From NCBI GenBank assembly GCA_030068145.1, contig JAPJBO010000463.1, positions 1 through 64,000 of the forward strand: a DNA stretch of 64,000 nucleotides, given 5' to 3'. The stretch is from Diplonema papillatum. Taxonomy: Eukaryota > Euglenozoa > Diplonemea > Diplonemida > Diplonemidae. The notes under the pieces are model-generated. The model ran no database searches and had not been told where the DNA came from. It saw nothing but the letters and a program-made list of their open reading frames with translations. Below, one piece after another: positions 31,150 through 42,613 of the stretch. Both the position numbers and the translations under genes were made by a program. Numbering within the stretch: position 1 is the first letter of the stretch; each line of letters begins with the position of its first letter.

Positions 31150-31330
31150 GGTGGCTAGAAGGGAGGAACTCCCGTCTCTAGTCCCTGGTATCTACGGTTG
31201 TTCGATCGGACAGTGCCGTGATGCTACCACTGGATGGATTATGGCTGAACGCCTCTAAGCCAGAACCCAGTCTAGAGGAATGCGTGAGTTACTCAGGGCA
31301 CATCGGATTTATCGGGCCCCGACTAGCTTC
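31150..31330 (+). rRNA. 28S rRNA 3'-end fragment, divergent
   Basis: GATGCTACCACTGGATGGATTATGGCTGAACGCC (two blocks around 31220-31255) followed by TCTAAGCCAGAACCC is the conserved 3' segment of large-subunit rRNA. Upstream GGGAGGAACT and CTGGTATCTACGG align loosely with the sarcin-loop-distal region. Many conserved positions differ, so it is likely a non-functional piece. Confidence 0.6.
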
Positions 31331-31434
31331 GGCGAACGGCAACTTCCAAATTCACATCCAGATCCCGTGTCTCCAACCGGGTCTATACGAGTCCGAATGG
31401 ACCGGCGGGCGTAACGCACTGAGGAGCCTTGTTG

Positions 31435-31622
31435 TTCCGAAGAACGTGCTTGGAATGGGTATGTGCTCAACACCGCACTGGTCCCGTCTGCGCCGTGTTT
31501 CGGTCCGTTAAGCCACGGAAACATAAGGCGGACCTATCAACAGCGCGGAACCTGAGCGTCTGCGGTCAGACAGGACAGCGGTGTGAGTCTGGTTTGTCAG
31601 GCGGCTGTTCGTAGCTCGCCAC
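31435..31622. repeat. Family K repeat
   Basis: GAACGTGCTTGGAATGGGTA, TTTCGGTCCGTTAAGCCACG, to GTTCGTAGCTCGCCACAGCC. Confidence 0.65.
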
Positions 31623-31732
31623 AGCCAGGACCACCCGTGCTACCAGAGCACACACAGGGCTCGGGAGGGGGGGAAAATCTTAGTTTTGTGAGTGTAGGGG
31701 GGGGGGAGAGGGTATCGGCGGCTACCTTTTTT

Positions 31733-32092
31733 AGATGTTGCGGTCAGTGTGCGCAACATCTAAAAACAGCCGGCAGGCCTTTCGTTCAGCATGCTGAACG
31801 TACTGATTTCAGCACGTTAATTTTCGTAGTTTCTTTTTGTACACATGCTGAATCGGTACGTGTACACGTGCCGATTCATCTGGGGAATCAACCACAGTAC
31901 CGGGGATTCCGGTCGGCAGATCCTGCTGTTGCTTACCACCCGCGACACTGGAGGGTTGAGGCCGGAGGCAAAGACGTGCAACACTGGAGGTGAGCCCCCT
32001 AAGCTCTATTTCTTTTTTTTTTTTGCCTGACCCTACGTACTGATTTTCAGTAGGTATTTAGCTCCAGGACAAAAGAGCTGCGTAAGCCCTGG
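31733..32092. mobile_element. Family J element, inverted copy
   Basis: Reverse complement of 10920-11175: GTTCAGCATGCTGAACGTAC, CGGTCGGCAGATCCTGCTG, GACACTGGAGGGTTGAGGCC, ending GAGCTGCGTAAGCCCTG. A perfect hairpin TTAGATGTTGCG / CGCAACATCTAA sits at its left edge (31733-31764). A duplicated ACACTGGAGG at 31980 and a T-run interrupt it. Confidence 0.6.
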
Positions 32093-32139
32093 TCTCTAAG
32101 GCCAACTATAAGTATTTTCTTCTCCTCTTTTCTTTTTTT

Positions 32140-32371
32140 TTAGAATGAAGAGTTCGCTTGAAACACCGAGGTTTTAACGTCTCCGGGTGACCTTCGTCGT
32201 TATGGGAAGATATCCTTTGTGCTCTGAGTGTCGTAAGAGTGGTGGTTACACGAGGTAAGAGGATCGGTGGGTACCTTGGTCGTTGGTCATTGGTGGTTTC
32301 GGCCATTGTCCACATACCTTACTTACGGTAGGCCCTCCTCAGTATGGTGCCGCAGTAGGTGACTGTCTGTC
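32140..32371 (-). repeat. REV1, full-length copy
   Basis: Same ends as the copies at 21672 and 42385, about 90% alike by eye. The T-run at 32127-32140 is the A-tail on the minus strand. Confidence 0.75.
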
Positions 32372-32379
32372 TTGTAGTA

Positions 32380-33394
32380 AGCGGTAGGTTTTCTGAAGTC
32401 TCCGTTTGACTTGTGAGTGAAAGTTTTTGTCAGCGTCTTTTTTCTTTTCTTTTTTTTTTTTTTTTCCCAATACCGATTCATAAGATATCGGGGTTCTTGA
32501 ACCGGAAACGGAGTCCACGAATCCACGACGAGAGAATGAAAAATGGCCAATTCGCACGCGCATACAAAAAGTAAGGGGAAAAGCCTGCAGGAATGCTCAG
32601 GCGCACCGTCAGGGAAGGTAACGAATGGGTCACTTGCATGACGGACAGAACCTCGACCTTGGAATAGGACAGGGGCACGTTACTGACGCACGGCGTATTT
32701 GTCTGAGAGTACTGTAGTTCGCTCAGGGATCCGGGGATTTCAAGTCTCCGGGTGACCATTGTTGGAAAGGTTCCTTTAAGGTATCGTATTCTAGTGCGTA
32801 TCGTATCTGCGGTAGTGGCAGTACATATTGCTTTCATTTCCTATGCGACTCGTCTCATTTTCGTCGGTCTTTCATTATTATTATTTTTGGATAGCAGGGC
32901 AGTTCGCAATGCGATTCCAACGAGACCTGCTGTTCGTAAGGTGACCCTATCAGTAACGTGAGCGTGGCAGTCAAGTGACCGGTTAGCAAGGTGGCCACTC
33001 AAAGAAGGTGGCCATGTCAGTAGGTCCAGTGGTGCGGTGCCTGGGTGGGGTGTGTGGTTGGGGGCTCTAGCTGGAGCACGAAGAGAAATGAGGTACACAC
33101 GAGACGCGAGTTTTTTTTTTCTTCTTTTTTTTAGAGTTATAGTTCGCTTGAGAATCCGGGATTTTAGAGTCTCCGGGGTGACTTTCGTCGAATGGGTTCT
33201 TTTAAAGCTATTACGGGTGGGTTTTTTTGAGAGAGAAAAAAATCCGCTTTGAGAGTCGACTTTTATAGTGAACGTTCGCTTGAAACTCCTTTTGTGCTGA
33301 CAATGCATCGTTGGTGGTCGCTAACATGAATCGCTGGCAGCGCACTGCCAGGCAACTCACCACAACAGGGTGAGTGTTGTGCCTAGTACAGCAA
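32380..33394. repeat. REV1-type fragments
   Basis: T-runs and AGAGT boundaries near 32450, 33110-33135 and 33250, with partial bodies at 32705-32800 and 33130-33200 (TTCGCTTGAGAATCCGGG). Between them (32880-33090) nothing is recognised. Confidence 0.5.
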
Positions 33395-33695
33395 AATACT
33401 CGAGGGACTGCCTTGTGCTTACTCGAAGGAGGCTAGAGGGGGGGAGAAAGCAATACCCCTACAAAGTGGGTCCTTTTTTAGAGTAAAAGTCCGCTGAAAC
33501 CGGGGTTTTGAAAGTCTCCGGGTGACCTTCGTCAATATGGGAAGACATCCTTTGTGCGTTTTGTTGAACGCTTACGCCACTAATCTCCGATTTATGTGTG
33601 TTTCGTCTGGGCTACAGCACATTTACCTCGTTTTGAGATTTCACAGCAGGCAGTCTCCCTCACGTATTTCCTACGAAGGAGGTGCTTATACACAC
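33395..33695 (+). repeat. SINE-1 containing a REV1 fragment
   Basis: Leader CGAGGGACTGCCTTGTGCTT, REV1 piece at 33475-33552, then GTTGAACGCTTACGCC and the tail GGAGGTGCTTATACACACAA. Confidence 0.6.
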
Positions 33696-34244
33696 AAAAG
33701 AACGCGCTTCGTGACCCATATCAGAAACATAGGACCTCTACAGGACTTCCGACACCTGGGGAGTCTCTCTTTTAGAGTGCAAGTTCGCTTAGGGATCCGG
33801 GGTTTTAAAGTCTCCGGGTGACCATTGTCGTAAAGGTTCCTTCAAGGTATAGTATGTTAGCGTGGGTATCGTATCTGCTCTGGTGGCAGGTACGTGTACT
33901 TTTTGCGTGTATCTTTGTTGCCTGTTGCCGACTATACGCCTTATTTTAGCGCGCGCTCTTATTTCCTATGTGCTTTGCCATTCCGTGGCCGACACCGAGT
34001 TCACGTTTTTTGTGTTGCCTTTGTGTTTCCGACGATCCGAATGGACGTACAGATTGGTGTCTTTCGACCTTTTGAATGCTTTTTTTTTTTTAGAGTGCAA
34101 GGATGGGGCAGGTGGCAGGTGGGGGAAAAACGAATGTGACACTTCATCGGTAGCTTATAGGACTTCTGCAGGACTTCCGGGCGGTCCTGTTGAATTACAC
34201 CAGCCAGCCCACCTGCCGCACTAGACTTGCGCTTTTTTCTTCTT
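33696..34244. other. REV1 and family D fragments; no gene
   Basis: REV1 fragment at 33772-33900, family D at 34018-34070 (TCCGAATGGACGTACAGATT), and a T-run at 34080. Confidence 0.5.
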
Positions 34245-34412
34245 AATCGTTGACTTTGACCTGTTGTGTTTGTGTGATTTGTCGCGTACGCATGACCTCA
34301 CGTCCGTTGAACACGTGGTTCGGTAGTTACAGCACTTGGGATTCCTTCTGTTCCATGTCGGGCAGCATCGTCGAGCATTTCCTTTCAAGCTGGCGCTTCC
34401 GTAAAAAAATGC
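34245..34412 (+). repeat. SINE-2 copy
   Basis: TTGACCTGTTGTGTTTGTGT, GACCTCACGTCCGTTGAACA, and the tail TCAAGCTGGCGCTTCCGTAAAAAAA. Confidence 0.65.
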
Positions 34413-35027
34413 GAAACAATGCGTACTTTTGTTGTCTTCGTTCACTTGTTCGTCGTCGACGCCACATGCTGAAGGTGTGGTGAAAAACAAGTGGGTGAAA
34501 CGTCTTATCGACGGTCCAGTTCAAGTCCACCAGGAGGCAACCGCAATCAGCTCGTCAAAACAACTCAATCGGTACCCAACCTGGTATTAATAGGTTTACT
34601 CGTTGACCGCACTACTTCGAATCCTGGACGTGGTTTCCAGGTGGCGATTGATCATGATCTGAGGGCCGGTCCTCCTACTCGTGGTCTAGTTTCCACACGT
34701 ATTTGCACGGCCATTTGAAAAGTGAGACAAGAGGCATCGGTTCACTCTGCAGTCTCCGTTTGACTTGACGAGACGGTGTGGTTTTTCCTTTGTGCAGTTA
34801 GGTACAGGCAGCGAGGTACCCTGCCTATCAGAGAAGCTGGTAGAGCCAACTAGTTTCTTGTTTCCGACGTTCACCCAGCACGGGGGCCTGTAGATATCGG
34901 TGTCTTTGTTCGATTTTTCCTTTTTCTTTTTTTTTTAATTTTTCAGACTGAAGATCCTCGAATGGTGGGGATTCTCAAAGATGTTGCGTTGGGAAAAAAG
35001 TCTCACGGGGGGGGGGGGTAAAGAGAG
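34413..35027. other. No gene recognised
   Basis: GAATCCTGGACGTGGTTTCC at 34619 resembles AAATCCTGGACGTGGTTTCA at 24695, a small shared repeat. Otherwise unassigned. Confidence 0.35.
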
Positions 35028-35220
35028 GTGGTGGTGCTTGGAAGAGGACGTGCTCGACACCCGGCTGCCCTTTATCTACATCGTGTTTTCGGTCCTCTGA
35101 GCCATGAGCCCATAAGGCGGACCGTCTTCAGCGCGGAACCTGAGTGTCTGCAGACAGGACAGCGGTGTGAGTCTGGTTTCAGAGTGCTGTTCGTAGCTCG
35201 TCACAGCCAGGACGTGCTGC
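35028..35220. repeat. Family K repeat
   Basis: GTGTTTTCGGTCCTCTGAGC, CAGCGCGGAACCTGAGTGTC, TTCGTAGCTCGTCACAGCCA. Confidence 0.6.
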
Positions 35221-35327
35221 ACCGTGGGGTCCAGCCTCGGGAGGCTGGAGTTTGAAGCCGGAGTTAAAATAATGAGCGTAAGCTTCACATAGTATGCTGC
35301 CAACTACTAATCTTTAGTACCAAACAC

Positions 35328-35405
35328 ACGAAATACTCGAGGGACTGCCTTGTGTTCATTTCGAAGGAGGCTAGAGGGGGAAAAAACAATACAACTACAA
35401 AGTGA
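35328..35405 (+). repeat. SINE-1 leader alone
   Basis: AATACTCGAGGGACTGCCTT through CAATACAACTACAAAGTG without the 3' half. Confidence 0.55.
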
Positions 35406-35779
35406 TCTGGCGCTTCCTTTGTTTGTGCGCACTTCCTTCAAACCTGTTTTGTTCATCTAACGGGAGTGAGGATAGTACGCTGCCACCGATCCGTTTTTTG
35501 TTCTTGACAAATTGCATCTGTTGGACACAAAAATAGCGGGTGTTACAGCCGCGTTTCGGGTGTGGATTTACGCACGTTTTTTAGAGTGAAATTTCGCTTG
35601 AACTTTCTTCTTGAGCTTTTTGGTGGCAGCAAACTCGCTTTTCGGGTGTGACTCGGAGCGCACCGTCTTTAACTCCAGCTTCTGAGGCTGGACCTCCTGG
35701 GGCAATTGGTCTTATGCTTGTCATTGTAGTCGAGTCGATCGAATCCACCCACGGAGGGGTGGGTGGTGGAGGGGGGGTG

Positions 35780-36010
35780 GGGGTGCGAGAGATGTTTGCA
35801 AAAAAACAAGAATAGTTGAGTTGCAGCTCTTGACATAGATAGATGGAAAAAAGAAGGTGTTTCTATTCTTCGCTTTTTCTCACGCACGGGGGTCGGTCCT
35901 GCTTTTGGCTTCGTAGGTTCTCCCGACTCCCCAATTCGTGGTTAGCACAAACTCAAGAGGTCTAGTCAACTATTCCCTGCAGTATTAGCATACTTTAAAA
36001 AAAGAAAACA
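35780..36010. repeat. Family L repeat, right part
   Basis: GCAGCTCTTGACATAGATAG, GGTCGGTCCTGCTTTTGGCT, TTAGCACAAACTCAAGAGGT. The last 110 bp is repeated at 36625-36740. Confidence 0.6.
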
Positions 36011-36169
36011 GAAACAAAAGTATTGAAAAGCGTGATTGACTACAGACCGTGCTGGGCACTAATGTGCTCAACAGTTTTGTCCGCCTGGAGAAGGGGATGG
36101 GGATGGCAGCCATTAACCCCGTGAAAGCCATTTAGGTGGTGCAGCCCATTTTCCTTTTCGAGATTAAAG

Positions 36170-36280
36170 TATTGTTGCGATAGTGGAGAGTGATCGGCAG
36201 TGCTGATGAGTACCACACTACGCCACCCTTCGATACTTTCGCAACTGGCAGCCTCCTCAAGTATTTCTGTTAAAGCATGT
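36170..36280 (+). repeat. SINE-1-like 3' fragment
   Basis: GTGGAGAGTGATCGGCAGTG matches the internal insert of the 28578 copy, followed by CGCAACTGGCAGCCTCCTCA. Confidence 0.5.
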
Positions 36281-36589
36281 CCTTTATCAGAATTAACTCG
36301 AAAAATAAATATGCCTTCGCTCTTTCGCTATCCATATCAAAACTGTTGCGTTTGACGCATTCACACCTTGCAATGTCTCGAAGAACATTTCCGGAGTTGG
36401 GGCTTGCACTAATAAACGAAGCAACAGACGACCAGCATCAACTGACAAAAGGCGATGAAATGATAAGGCAAAGGTTTCTTGTTCTTCGCGTGTACAGGGT
36501 ATAAACCTCTTTGGGGTATTAGCACTTTTTCGTTGGCTTCGTTTTTAGAGTGAAACTTTTTCTCTCTTTCAGGTGCAACCGCTGTTCCG

Positions 36590-36740
36590 GAAATGCTCCC
36601 TTTTTATTCTTCGCTTTGTCTCACGAATGGGGGTGTCGGTCCTGCTTTTGGCTTTGTAGGTTCTCCCGACTCCCCAAATCGTGGTTAGCACAAAATCAAG
36701 AGGTTTAGTCAACTATGTTCTGCAGTATTAGCATACTTTC
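36590..36740. repeat. Family L repeat
   Basis: TTTTATTCTTCGCTTTGTCTC to CTGCAGTATTAGCATACTTT, nearly identical to part of 35870-36000. Confidence 0.6.
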
Positions 36741-36741
36741 A

Positions 36742-36966
36742 AGAAAATACTCGAGGGACTGCCTTGTGCTCATTTCGAAGGAGGCTAGAGGGGGAGAAAA
36801 CAATACAACTACAAAGTGGGTCTTTTTCGTTGAACGCTTACGCCCGCCACTGAACCCAGATTCACCTGTGTTTCGTGTGGGCTACAGCACATTTACCTCC
36901 TTTGATCTATCGCAACTGGCAGTCTCCTCAAGCATTTCCTACAAAGCAGGTGCCTATACAAAGAAA
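36742..36966 (+). repeat. SINE-1, full-length
   Basis: Runs from AATACTCGAGGGACTGCC to GCAGGTGCCTATACAAAGAA with no internal insertion, and serves as the reference copy here. Confidence 0.75.
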
Positions 36967-37019
36967 TATAGAATCGAACGATTTGCGACGAACCTTTCCA
37001 CCTTCTTTTTCATCTGGTA

Positions 37020-37623
37020 TGTCTTGAATTAGGGATCTCCATGTGAAGCACGGACATGTGAACTGTGACAGTGACATGATCTTCAGTTTGGTGTTGGTTC
37101 GCTCATTGCTCAGGCTTACATTTTTGGAACACATTGCAATGTCTCGAAAAAAAAAAGGCTGCACCGCACCTAGTTGAGCTCAACATGGGGGCGTGCTCCG
37201 TGTTCCCCACTTTTCCGGCGGTAGAGGTAGAGTGAACAAGAGGTGAGTCTGTTTGCGTTAAGACTGTTTGCTTCTCCGAATTTTGTTTGCGCCGTCTTCT
37301 TGTTTTCGACGACAGCAAAATCAGGGTTTTGTTATAGCCCCGAGAGAGGGGTCTCAATGATCACCCATTTGCGTTTCCGAGCCAATGCAGCTCACGGAGG
37401 TGGCCAAGTTGAATGGTGTGTTGAACTTTGAGCATTTTTCCTGTACTCCAATCAAAGTCGGTGGACCGTGACCAAGCCAATGGGAAGGTCGCTTGAGATT
37501 TACATACCTTTTGTCTGACAGACCAAAGAATGCACGCACATCCGCCTGGGAACCACTTGGCTTCGATGTATAGTTTTTTTACAGTGTGAGGGACCTGACA
37601 TGCACTGTAAAGGGGGCGGGGGG
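37020..37623. other. Family L left part, then unassigned
   Basis: 37020-37155 matches 17005-17130 (TTAGGGATCTCCATGTGAAG, GGCTTACATTTTTGGAACAC). 37156-37623 has no recognised feature. Confidence 0.5.
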
Positions 37624-37765
37624 CAGGGCTTACGCTCCACGTGTGGAACTATTTTTCTTTGCCCGCCGCACATATGGGGAAAGGTTTTTTTTTTCTCTAA
37701 CCTTGAGCGTCCACATGTGGACCAGACGTATTTTCTCTGAGACCGAAAACGGAGCGCAAGCCCTG
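37624..37765. mobile_element. hAT-A, internally deleted copy
   Basis: CAGGGCTTACGCTCCACGTG to GAAAACGGAGCGCAAGCCCTG, 142 bp. GCGGGGGG lies on each side, compatible with an 8-bp duplication but low complexity. Confidence 0.75.
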
Positions 37766-38237
37766 GCGGGGGGGGGAGGCTACATATAAATCTCGTGACA
37801 TCAAGTGTCAGAGTAACTCACACGCGGGTTGATTTTGCTCCTTTCTTCGCCGGGTTGCTGCGGTTCTAGGGTGTTGTTTGGTCTCCGTTTACGTCTTCTT
37901 CTTCTTTTTTGGAGTTATCGTTCGCTTGTGTGCTTTTTGGCCTTTTTTTCTTTTTTCAGTGACGGCAGTTTTTGCCAATCGGTCGCCTTGTGGCTATGAT
38001 TTGAGGAGGTTTCTTCTTTTTTTCCTTTTTTTTCCGGCCCAGTTTTTTTCCTCCTTCCCCAAAAAAAACCCGGAGCCGTGAAATGTAAACTCTCGAAAAA
38101 GAACGCTGGCCAGCGTGTTTTGGGAGGAGGCTGGCCTAACGAACATGCCGAACTTGGGGTTGCTTGTGGATCGCCTGGGGTACCGCTGGTGCATGTCGCA
38201 GAAGGAAGAGAAGGTGGTCGTTTCTGCGCGGCACTGC
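37766..38237. other. No gene; small repeats
   Basis: 37960-38003 (CAGTTTTTGCCAATCGGTCG) recurs at 41850-41893. 38085-38140 resembles the family F start (GAACGCTGGCCAGCGTGTTT). Confidence 0.45.
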
Positions 38238-38436
<199 letters not shown>

Positions 38437-38479
38437 TATGCATGTGTGTTGTTTTACCCAGCAGAGGGGGTGGGTGGAC

Positions 38480-38657
38480 CAGTGATTGCGGTAAACGGTA
38501 AACGTTTACCGTTTATAAACGTTCGCGTTTACCCGTTTTGTATTTTCTTTTTTTTTTTTTTTGAGTGGGTTGTGAAACTTCGCTGCACAAAGGTTCATGG
38601 TTCGCTAAGCGTTTTACAGCAAACGCGTTTACTTAAGCGTTTACAACACAATCACTG
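38480..38657. mobile_element. Palindrome-rich miniature element (ends CAGTGATTG)
   Basis: CAGTGATTGCGGTAAACGG at the left, CGTTTACAACACAATCACTG at the right. Many GTAAACG / CGTTTAC motifs lie inside. The TIR style is hAT-like; no 8-bp duplication was found. Confidence 0.5.
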
Positions 38658-39779
38658 CCCTAGGAGGGACGGGTTGGTGACTTCTTTTCCGAGTCTAGAG
38701 GTTTGGCAAATTTGAAATTCTCAAATCTTGCTCTCGCGAGCTAGGCTGCTTTTTTGGGAAACCCATAGGGTGCCCCAACCAGGACATCTTCCTACCGAAG
38801 GATGTAGGTAATTTAATGTGTACGTCGGACCAGCAAACGGAAAGAAAACTTTCCGGTTTTTAGAGTGCAAGCCCTTCCTCTTTTTGACGGGCGAACAGAG
38901 CGGGGACGTGAACGGAGAAGAACCAGGTATCCAACCGTACCGATAACCGATTTGAAATTGCGTATGATGTGGCGGAGTCGGCAGCGCATGACGTGTTGCA
39001 TAACACAGGTGCCACGTGTTTTTACATTTTCACTTGTCAGTTCACTTGCTATAACAAGTAAATGAGCCTACAAGTGCATTCTGCAGCCATTATTTCAGCC
39101 TAAACGAGCGTCCGACCACTTTTCCCGCATTTCCGGAGCATTTCATGGGCACCCGAGCGGTGGGTATCGAGTTTTGGATTTCTGGCGACTCCCAGTTTGG
39201 GTTTCTGATGTTTTTGCTTCCTCAAGGAGTTGCCCTGTGGAGGTGATTCTACTGCACCGGCGGACCGGGGAGGCCCTCCCATCGGGTATAGCCACGGTGC
39301 GCTAGTCATGCCACTCATTAGTCACTTACTACTGATCTTACTCATAAATCTTCCTAGTCATGACCACTTCTTACAAGTGAATGAGTCCACTTTTGTGGGA
39401 AGAAAAAGTACCTTTGTAAAGGGATTTCAATCTACAAAAAATGCAGTAGTCGCTAGTAAGAAACAGTTAGAATGGCTCGTCAGACTATTTGACAACTAGT
39501 GATATTACTACTGAAAAGTAAGCACCTTTCATTGGTAATATGACGATTCACGTCAAATAAGTAGTAAGCACTTTTCAGTAGTAATGTGACTACTGATTAC
39601 GTTGTTTTTTTCGAATGACTAGTGAACCGTGCACGGACCCCGAACTTGCCATCTCACGTCGTCGAACTCGCACAACCGGCCTGAGCAACACGTTTATCAT
39701 CTAGACTCGCAAAGGGTGCCCTATAGGGCGCACATTTTGATCATTTGTTTGTCAGAGCACTCGGATTCAGGACCCTCCT
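38658..39779. other. No gene; AT-rich block with repeated ACTAGT / AGTAGT words
   Basis: 39310-39620 is built from TAGTCA, AGTAGT, AAGTG and their complements, and has partly inverted halves (GGTGCTTAC / GTAAGCACC), suggesting another miniature element. 54240-54330 has similar words. 38658-39300 is unassigned. Confidence 0.4.
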
Positions 39780-40020
39780 TGGCCCTGTATGTAGCTGTAT
39801 TGATGTCGAGCGAACAGCAACAATCTGTGACGATAGACTGCAGGGGGAGGGGGTCGTCGAACAGCCGAAGCAACCGGAGACAGGAGGAGCTGGGGGCAGG
39901 TCTTGCTTTGCGTTTATTTTCTTCTTTTCTACTCTCCATTGGTATGGACCCGCCCGTCCGGCAATCCCGACTGCCCAAATCACGGCTGCGAAACGGGTTT
40001 GTACCCTGCAATGATGACGG
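39780..40020. repeat. Family I repeat, copy 1
   Basis: GCCGAAGCAACCGGAGACAG, GGGCAGGTCTTGCTTTGCG, CGGCAATCCCGACTGCCCAA; the partner is at 56600-56790. Confidence 0.6.
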
Positions 40021-40957
40021 GGACGCCTATAGCCGCCTTCTGCGCAGCGCTAGGACTTTTTTGACCGCACGCGCGACATGGGGGAGAATCTTAGTTTCAT
40101 GTTTCGGCAGAACACTGCCTCTCTCTCTTCATGCATGATGCTGACATCAAAGTCTTCTTCGAAGAAAATGCTGTATATGAGACGATGCCAAAACCCCCCC
40201 AAAAATGTTTTATTAGTGCAAAGGGGAGGGGGGGGGGGTGATTTTGGCATCTTATCATATGAAAAGGAATGCAAGTTTTTTGGGAAAGGGGAGTGTACAG
40301 CTTCGAAAGTAGGGTAAGAAACCTTGGGGGACAAGCCCCTTGCATTCTTTCTTTTTTCTTCACCGCGGTGTTGTGTGCACCCAGTTCTTGTCTCGGGTAT
40401 TTTCCTCGCTCTTGAACGGGGGGTCGTTGTTAATGGTGCTGGTTTTGAGGAATAAGGAAAAGAGCAAGAAGACTTTGCGGCGGCACTCCGTTGGTCTGGG
40501 GTAGTTTGTGCCGACCTCCGTTCTTTTGCACTCGTTATGTTTTCCACTTTCTTGAACCAGGGCATTCGCTCGGTTTCCGGCAAATTTTCCAAATTTGGAC
40601 CGCCAACGGCTTTTTGCGTCCTCATTCAGGAATGGGCTCAACACACTATTTCGTTTCTTTCCTACAGGTGCTTGGCTCCAACTTGCCACTGGGCGGGCAT
40701 GCTGCCTGCCTGCTCAATGCATGTTGGGTGTGTCCTCCGCCTCCGCTGGCACCACTCAGCACTTTTCAGGCGCCAATCAAGTCATATATGAAACCTAAGT
40801 ATTCCAAGAAACTGTTTTCTCCTCTGCTGACACTTCGGTGTGCGACACGACGGATCTTTACGACAATGCTGGGCCCTGAGTGCCTCAGATTGCACATTGG
40901 CCAGCCGGGGGCCTGGGTGATGGTGCAGTGCCATTTTCGTAATAACAATTAAATTGT
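40021..40957. other. No gene; host repeat holding the hAT-C empty site
   Basis: 40565-40650 (GTTTCCGGCAAATTTTCC, GACCGCCAACGGC, GCGTCCTCATTCAGGAATGG) is the uninterrupted counterpart of the sequence around hAT-C at 52526. A G-rich run is at 40225. The rest is unassigned. Confidence 0.5.
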
Positions 40958-41098
40958 AAACACGAAAGAGAACGCTGGCAGCGTGTTCGGGAGAAGTTTA
41001 GCCTACCGATCATATTCACTCACTATCACCCACTAACAGGCTAATCCTCCCCCGGCACGTACAAACAAAATTTCCCCCCGGCGGCTTTTCCAAATCTG
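40958..41098. repeat. Family F repeat, copy 1
   Basis: GAACGCTGGCAGCGTGTTCG, ACTCACTATCACCCACTAAC, GGCACGTACAAACAAAATTT; an inverted copy is at 63424-63575. Confidence 0.75.
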
Positions 41099-41502
41099 GA
41101 CTGACAGTCCCAAATGCGGCCACCCCGGAACTAGCCTAGCCCACCTGACGGTGGAGGCCCACACCCTTACCCGCAAATCCACACCCTTTGACTTGTTTTG
41201 ATGTGTTCTCTCTCTCTCTTTCTCTCCCTTTCTTCCAAGAAGCCGGTATTTTTATCAGCTGCGGTTATGCCAGTGACGAGCCCCTCATTTTTCTTCTTTT
41301 TTCAGCGTTATTTTTAGAGTTAATAGTTCGCTTGAGAATCCTTTTTTAGAGTGAAAGTTCGCTTGAAACTCCGGGGTTTTAAAGTCTCCGGTTTTTGTTG
41401 GCAGCATTTTTAGAGTCTTCGGGGCGACTGTCAGGAGGAAGATCCATTTTTTGTGTTTTTTTTTTGTGTTTCCGACGATCCCGAATGGACGTACAGATTG
41501 GT

Positions 41503-41544
<42 letters not shown>

Positions 41545-41549
41545 AGTGA
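41099..41549. repeat. REV1 and family D fragments with a T-run of about 40
   Basis: Two overlapping REV1 starts (41310, 41346) and a family D copy at 41468-41505, ending in the T-run at 41503-41543. Confidence 0.55.
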
Positions 41550-41826
41550 TGGGGTACCAGGGAAAGCCTGCTACACGGGAGTCAAGCTTCACGTGTTCGG
41601 CGGTACTGCAGAGCCACGGGCCTCCGGGTCAAGTGGCTACCGATTTCCCAAACTAAAGCATCAAGGCTTGGCGCACCTTGGGGCTTGGCGCTTGCGCTGA
41701 ACATAAGCTCGTCGAGACGTCAGCCACAGGGCAGAGCGGACGGGTTGTGGCTCTGTGCTGCCTCCGACTCAAGCCTTGCAAGCTGTGGTTGACCGTCACG
41801 TTCCTGGACCCGGAGCGGCCTTTTTC
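41550..41826. repeat. Family G repeat, copy 2
   Basis: Matches 17925-18205 almost base for base; starts at GGTACCAGGGAAAGCCTGC, just after the poly-T. Confidence 0.75.
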
Positions 41827-42384
41827 CTTTTTTCTTTTCTTCTTCTTTGAGTGATGGCAGTTTTTGCCAATCGGTCGCCTTGTGGCTATGATTTTGTGGA
41901 GTTTTCTTCTTTTTTTTTTTTTTTTGGATTGTTTCGAGTTTTAAGAATCCGTGCTTTGTGTCTGCGGTCGACAGCCACGGCGGGTTGGTGTTCTTTTCTT
42001 GGGTGTGGGTGTAGCTGGTACCTGCTAGCTCGTCTGTTGGGTGGTCTTTGCTGCTGCGTTTTCTATGTCTTTTTCACACTCTCAATAATTTATACGTACA
42101 TTTTTAGAGTTAAAGCAAGCATCAGACTAGCCCACCCAATGGTATGCTCTTTCCTTGGCAGGTTCTCTGCCAGCTGCTGCTTTTTGGGCTCCGGTTGTTG
42201 TTGTTTTTTTAGACTCTGGCTCGTGACTGGCTGGTGGCCAGTAGGGCTACCGTCGTTTTTTAGACTGTTTCGAGTTCTTTTAAGGATCGATCCGTGTTTT
42301 TCGGAGTGCAAGTCCGCTTGAAACTCCGGGGTTTTTTTAGAGTCTTTCTGTTGCCGACGATGCGAGTTGTACGTAGAGTGGTCG
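41827..42384. other. No gene; short repeats
   Basis: 41850-41893 repeats 37960-38003; a family P fragment lies near 42115 (CATCAGACTAGCCCACCC) and a REV1 fragment at 42303-42345. Confidence 0.45.
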
Positions 42385-42613
42385 TTATTAGAGTGAAAGT
42401 TCGCTTGAAACTCCGGGGTTTTAAAGTCCTTGTGACCTTCGTCGCTAAGGGAAGATATTCTTTGTGCTCTGAGTGTCGTAAGAGTGGTGGTTACACGAAG
42501 AGGATCGGTGGGTACCTTGGTTGTTGGTCATTGGTGGTTTCGGCCATTGTCCACATACCTTACTTACGGTAGGCCCTCCTCAATATGGTGCCGCAGTAGG
42601 AGACTGTCTGTCT
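42385..42613 (-). repeat. REV1, full-length copy
   Basis: From GTGAAAGTTCGCTTGAAACT (42392) to GACTGTCTGTCTTA; lacks the usual T-run at its plus-strand left edge. Confidence 0.75.

Noticed and set aside
34600..34660. tRNA gene suggested by TTCGAATCC
   Set aside because: No cloverleaf arms could be formed around it, and the segment recurs as part of a small repeat.
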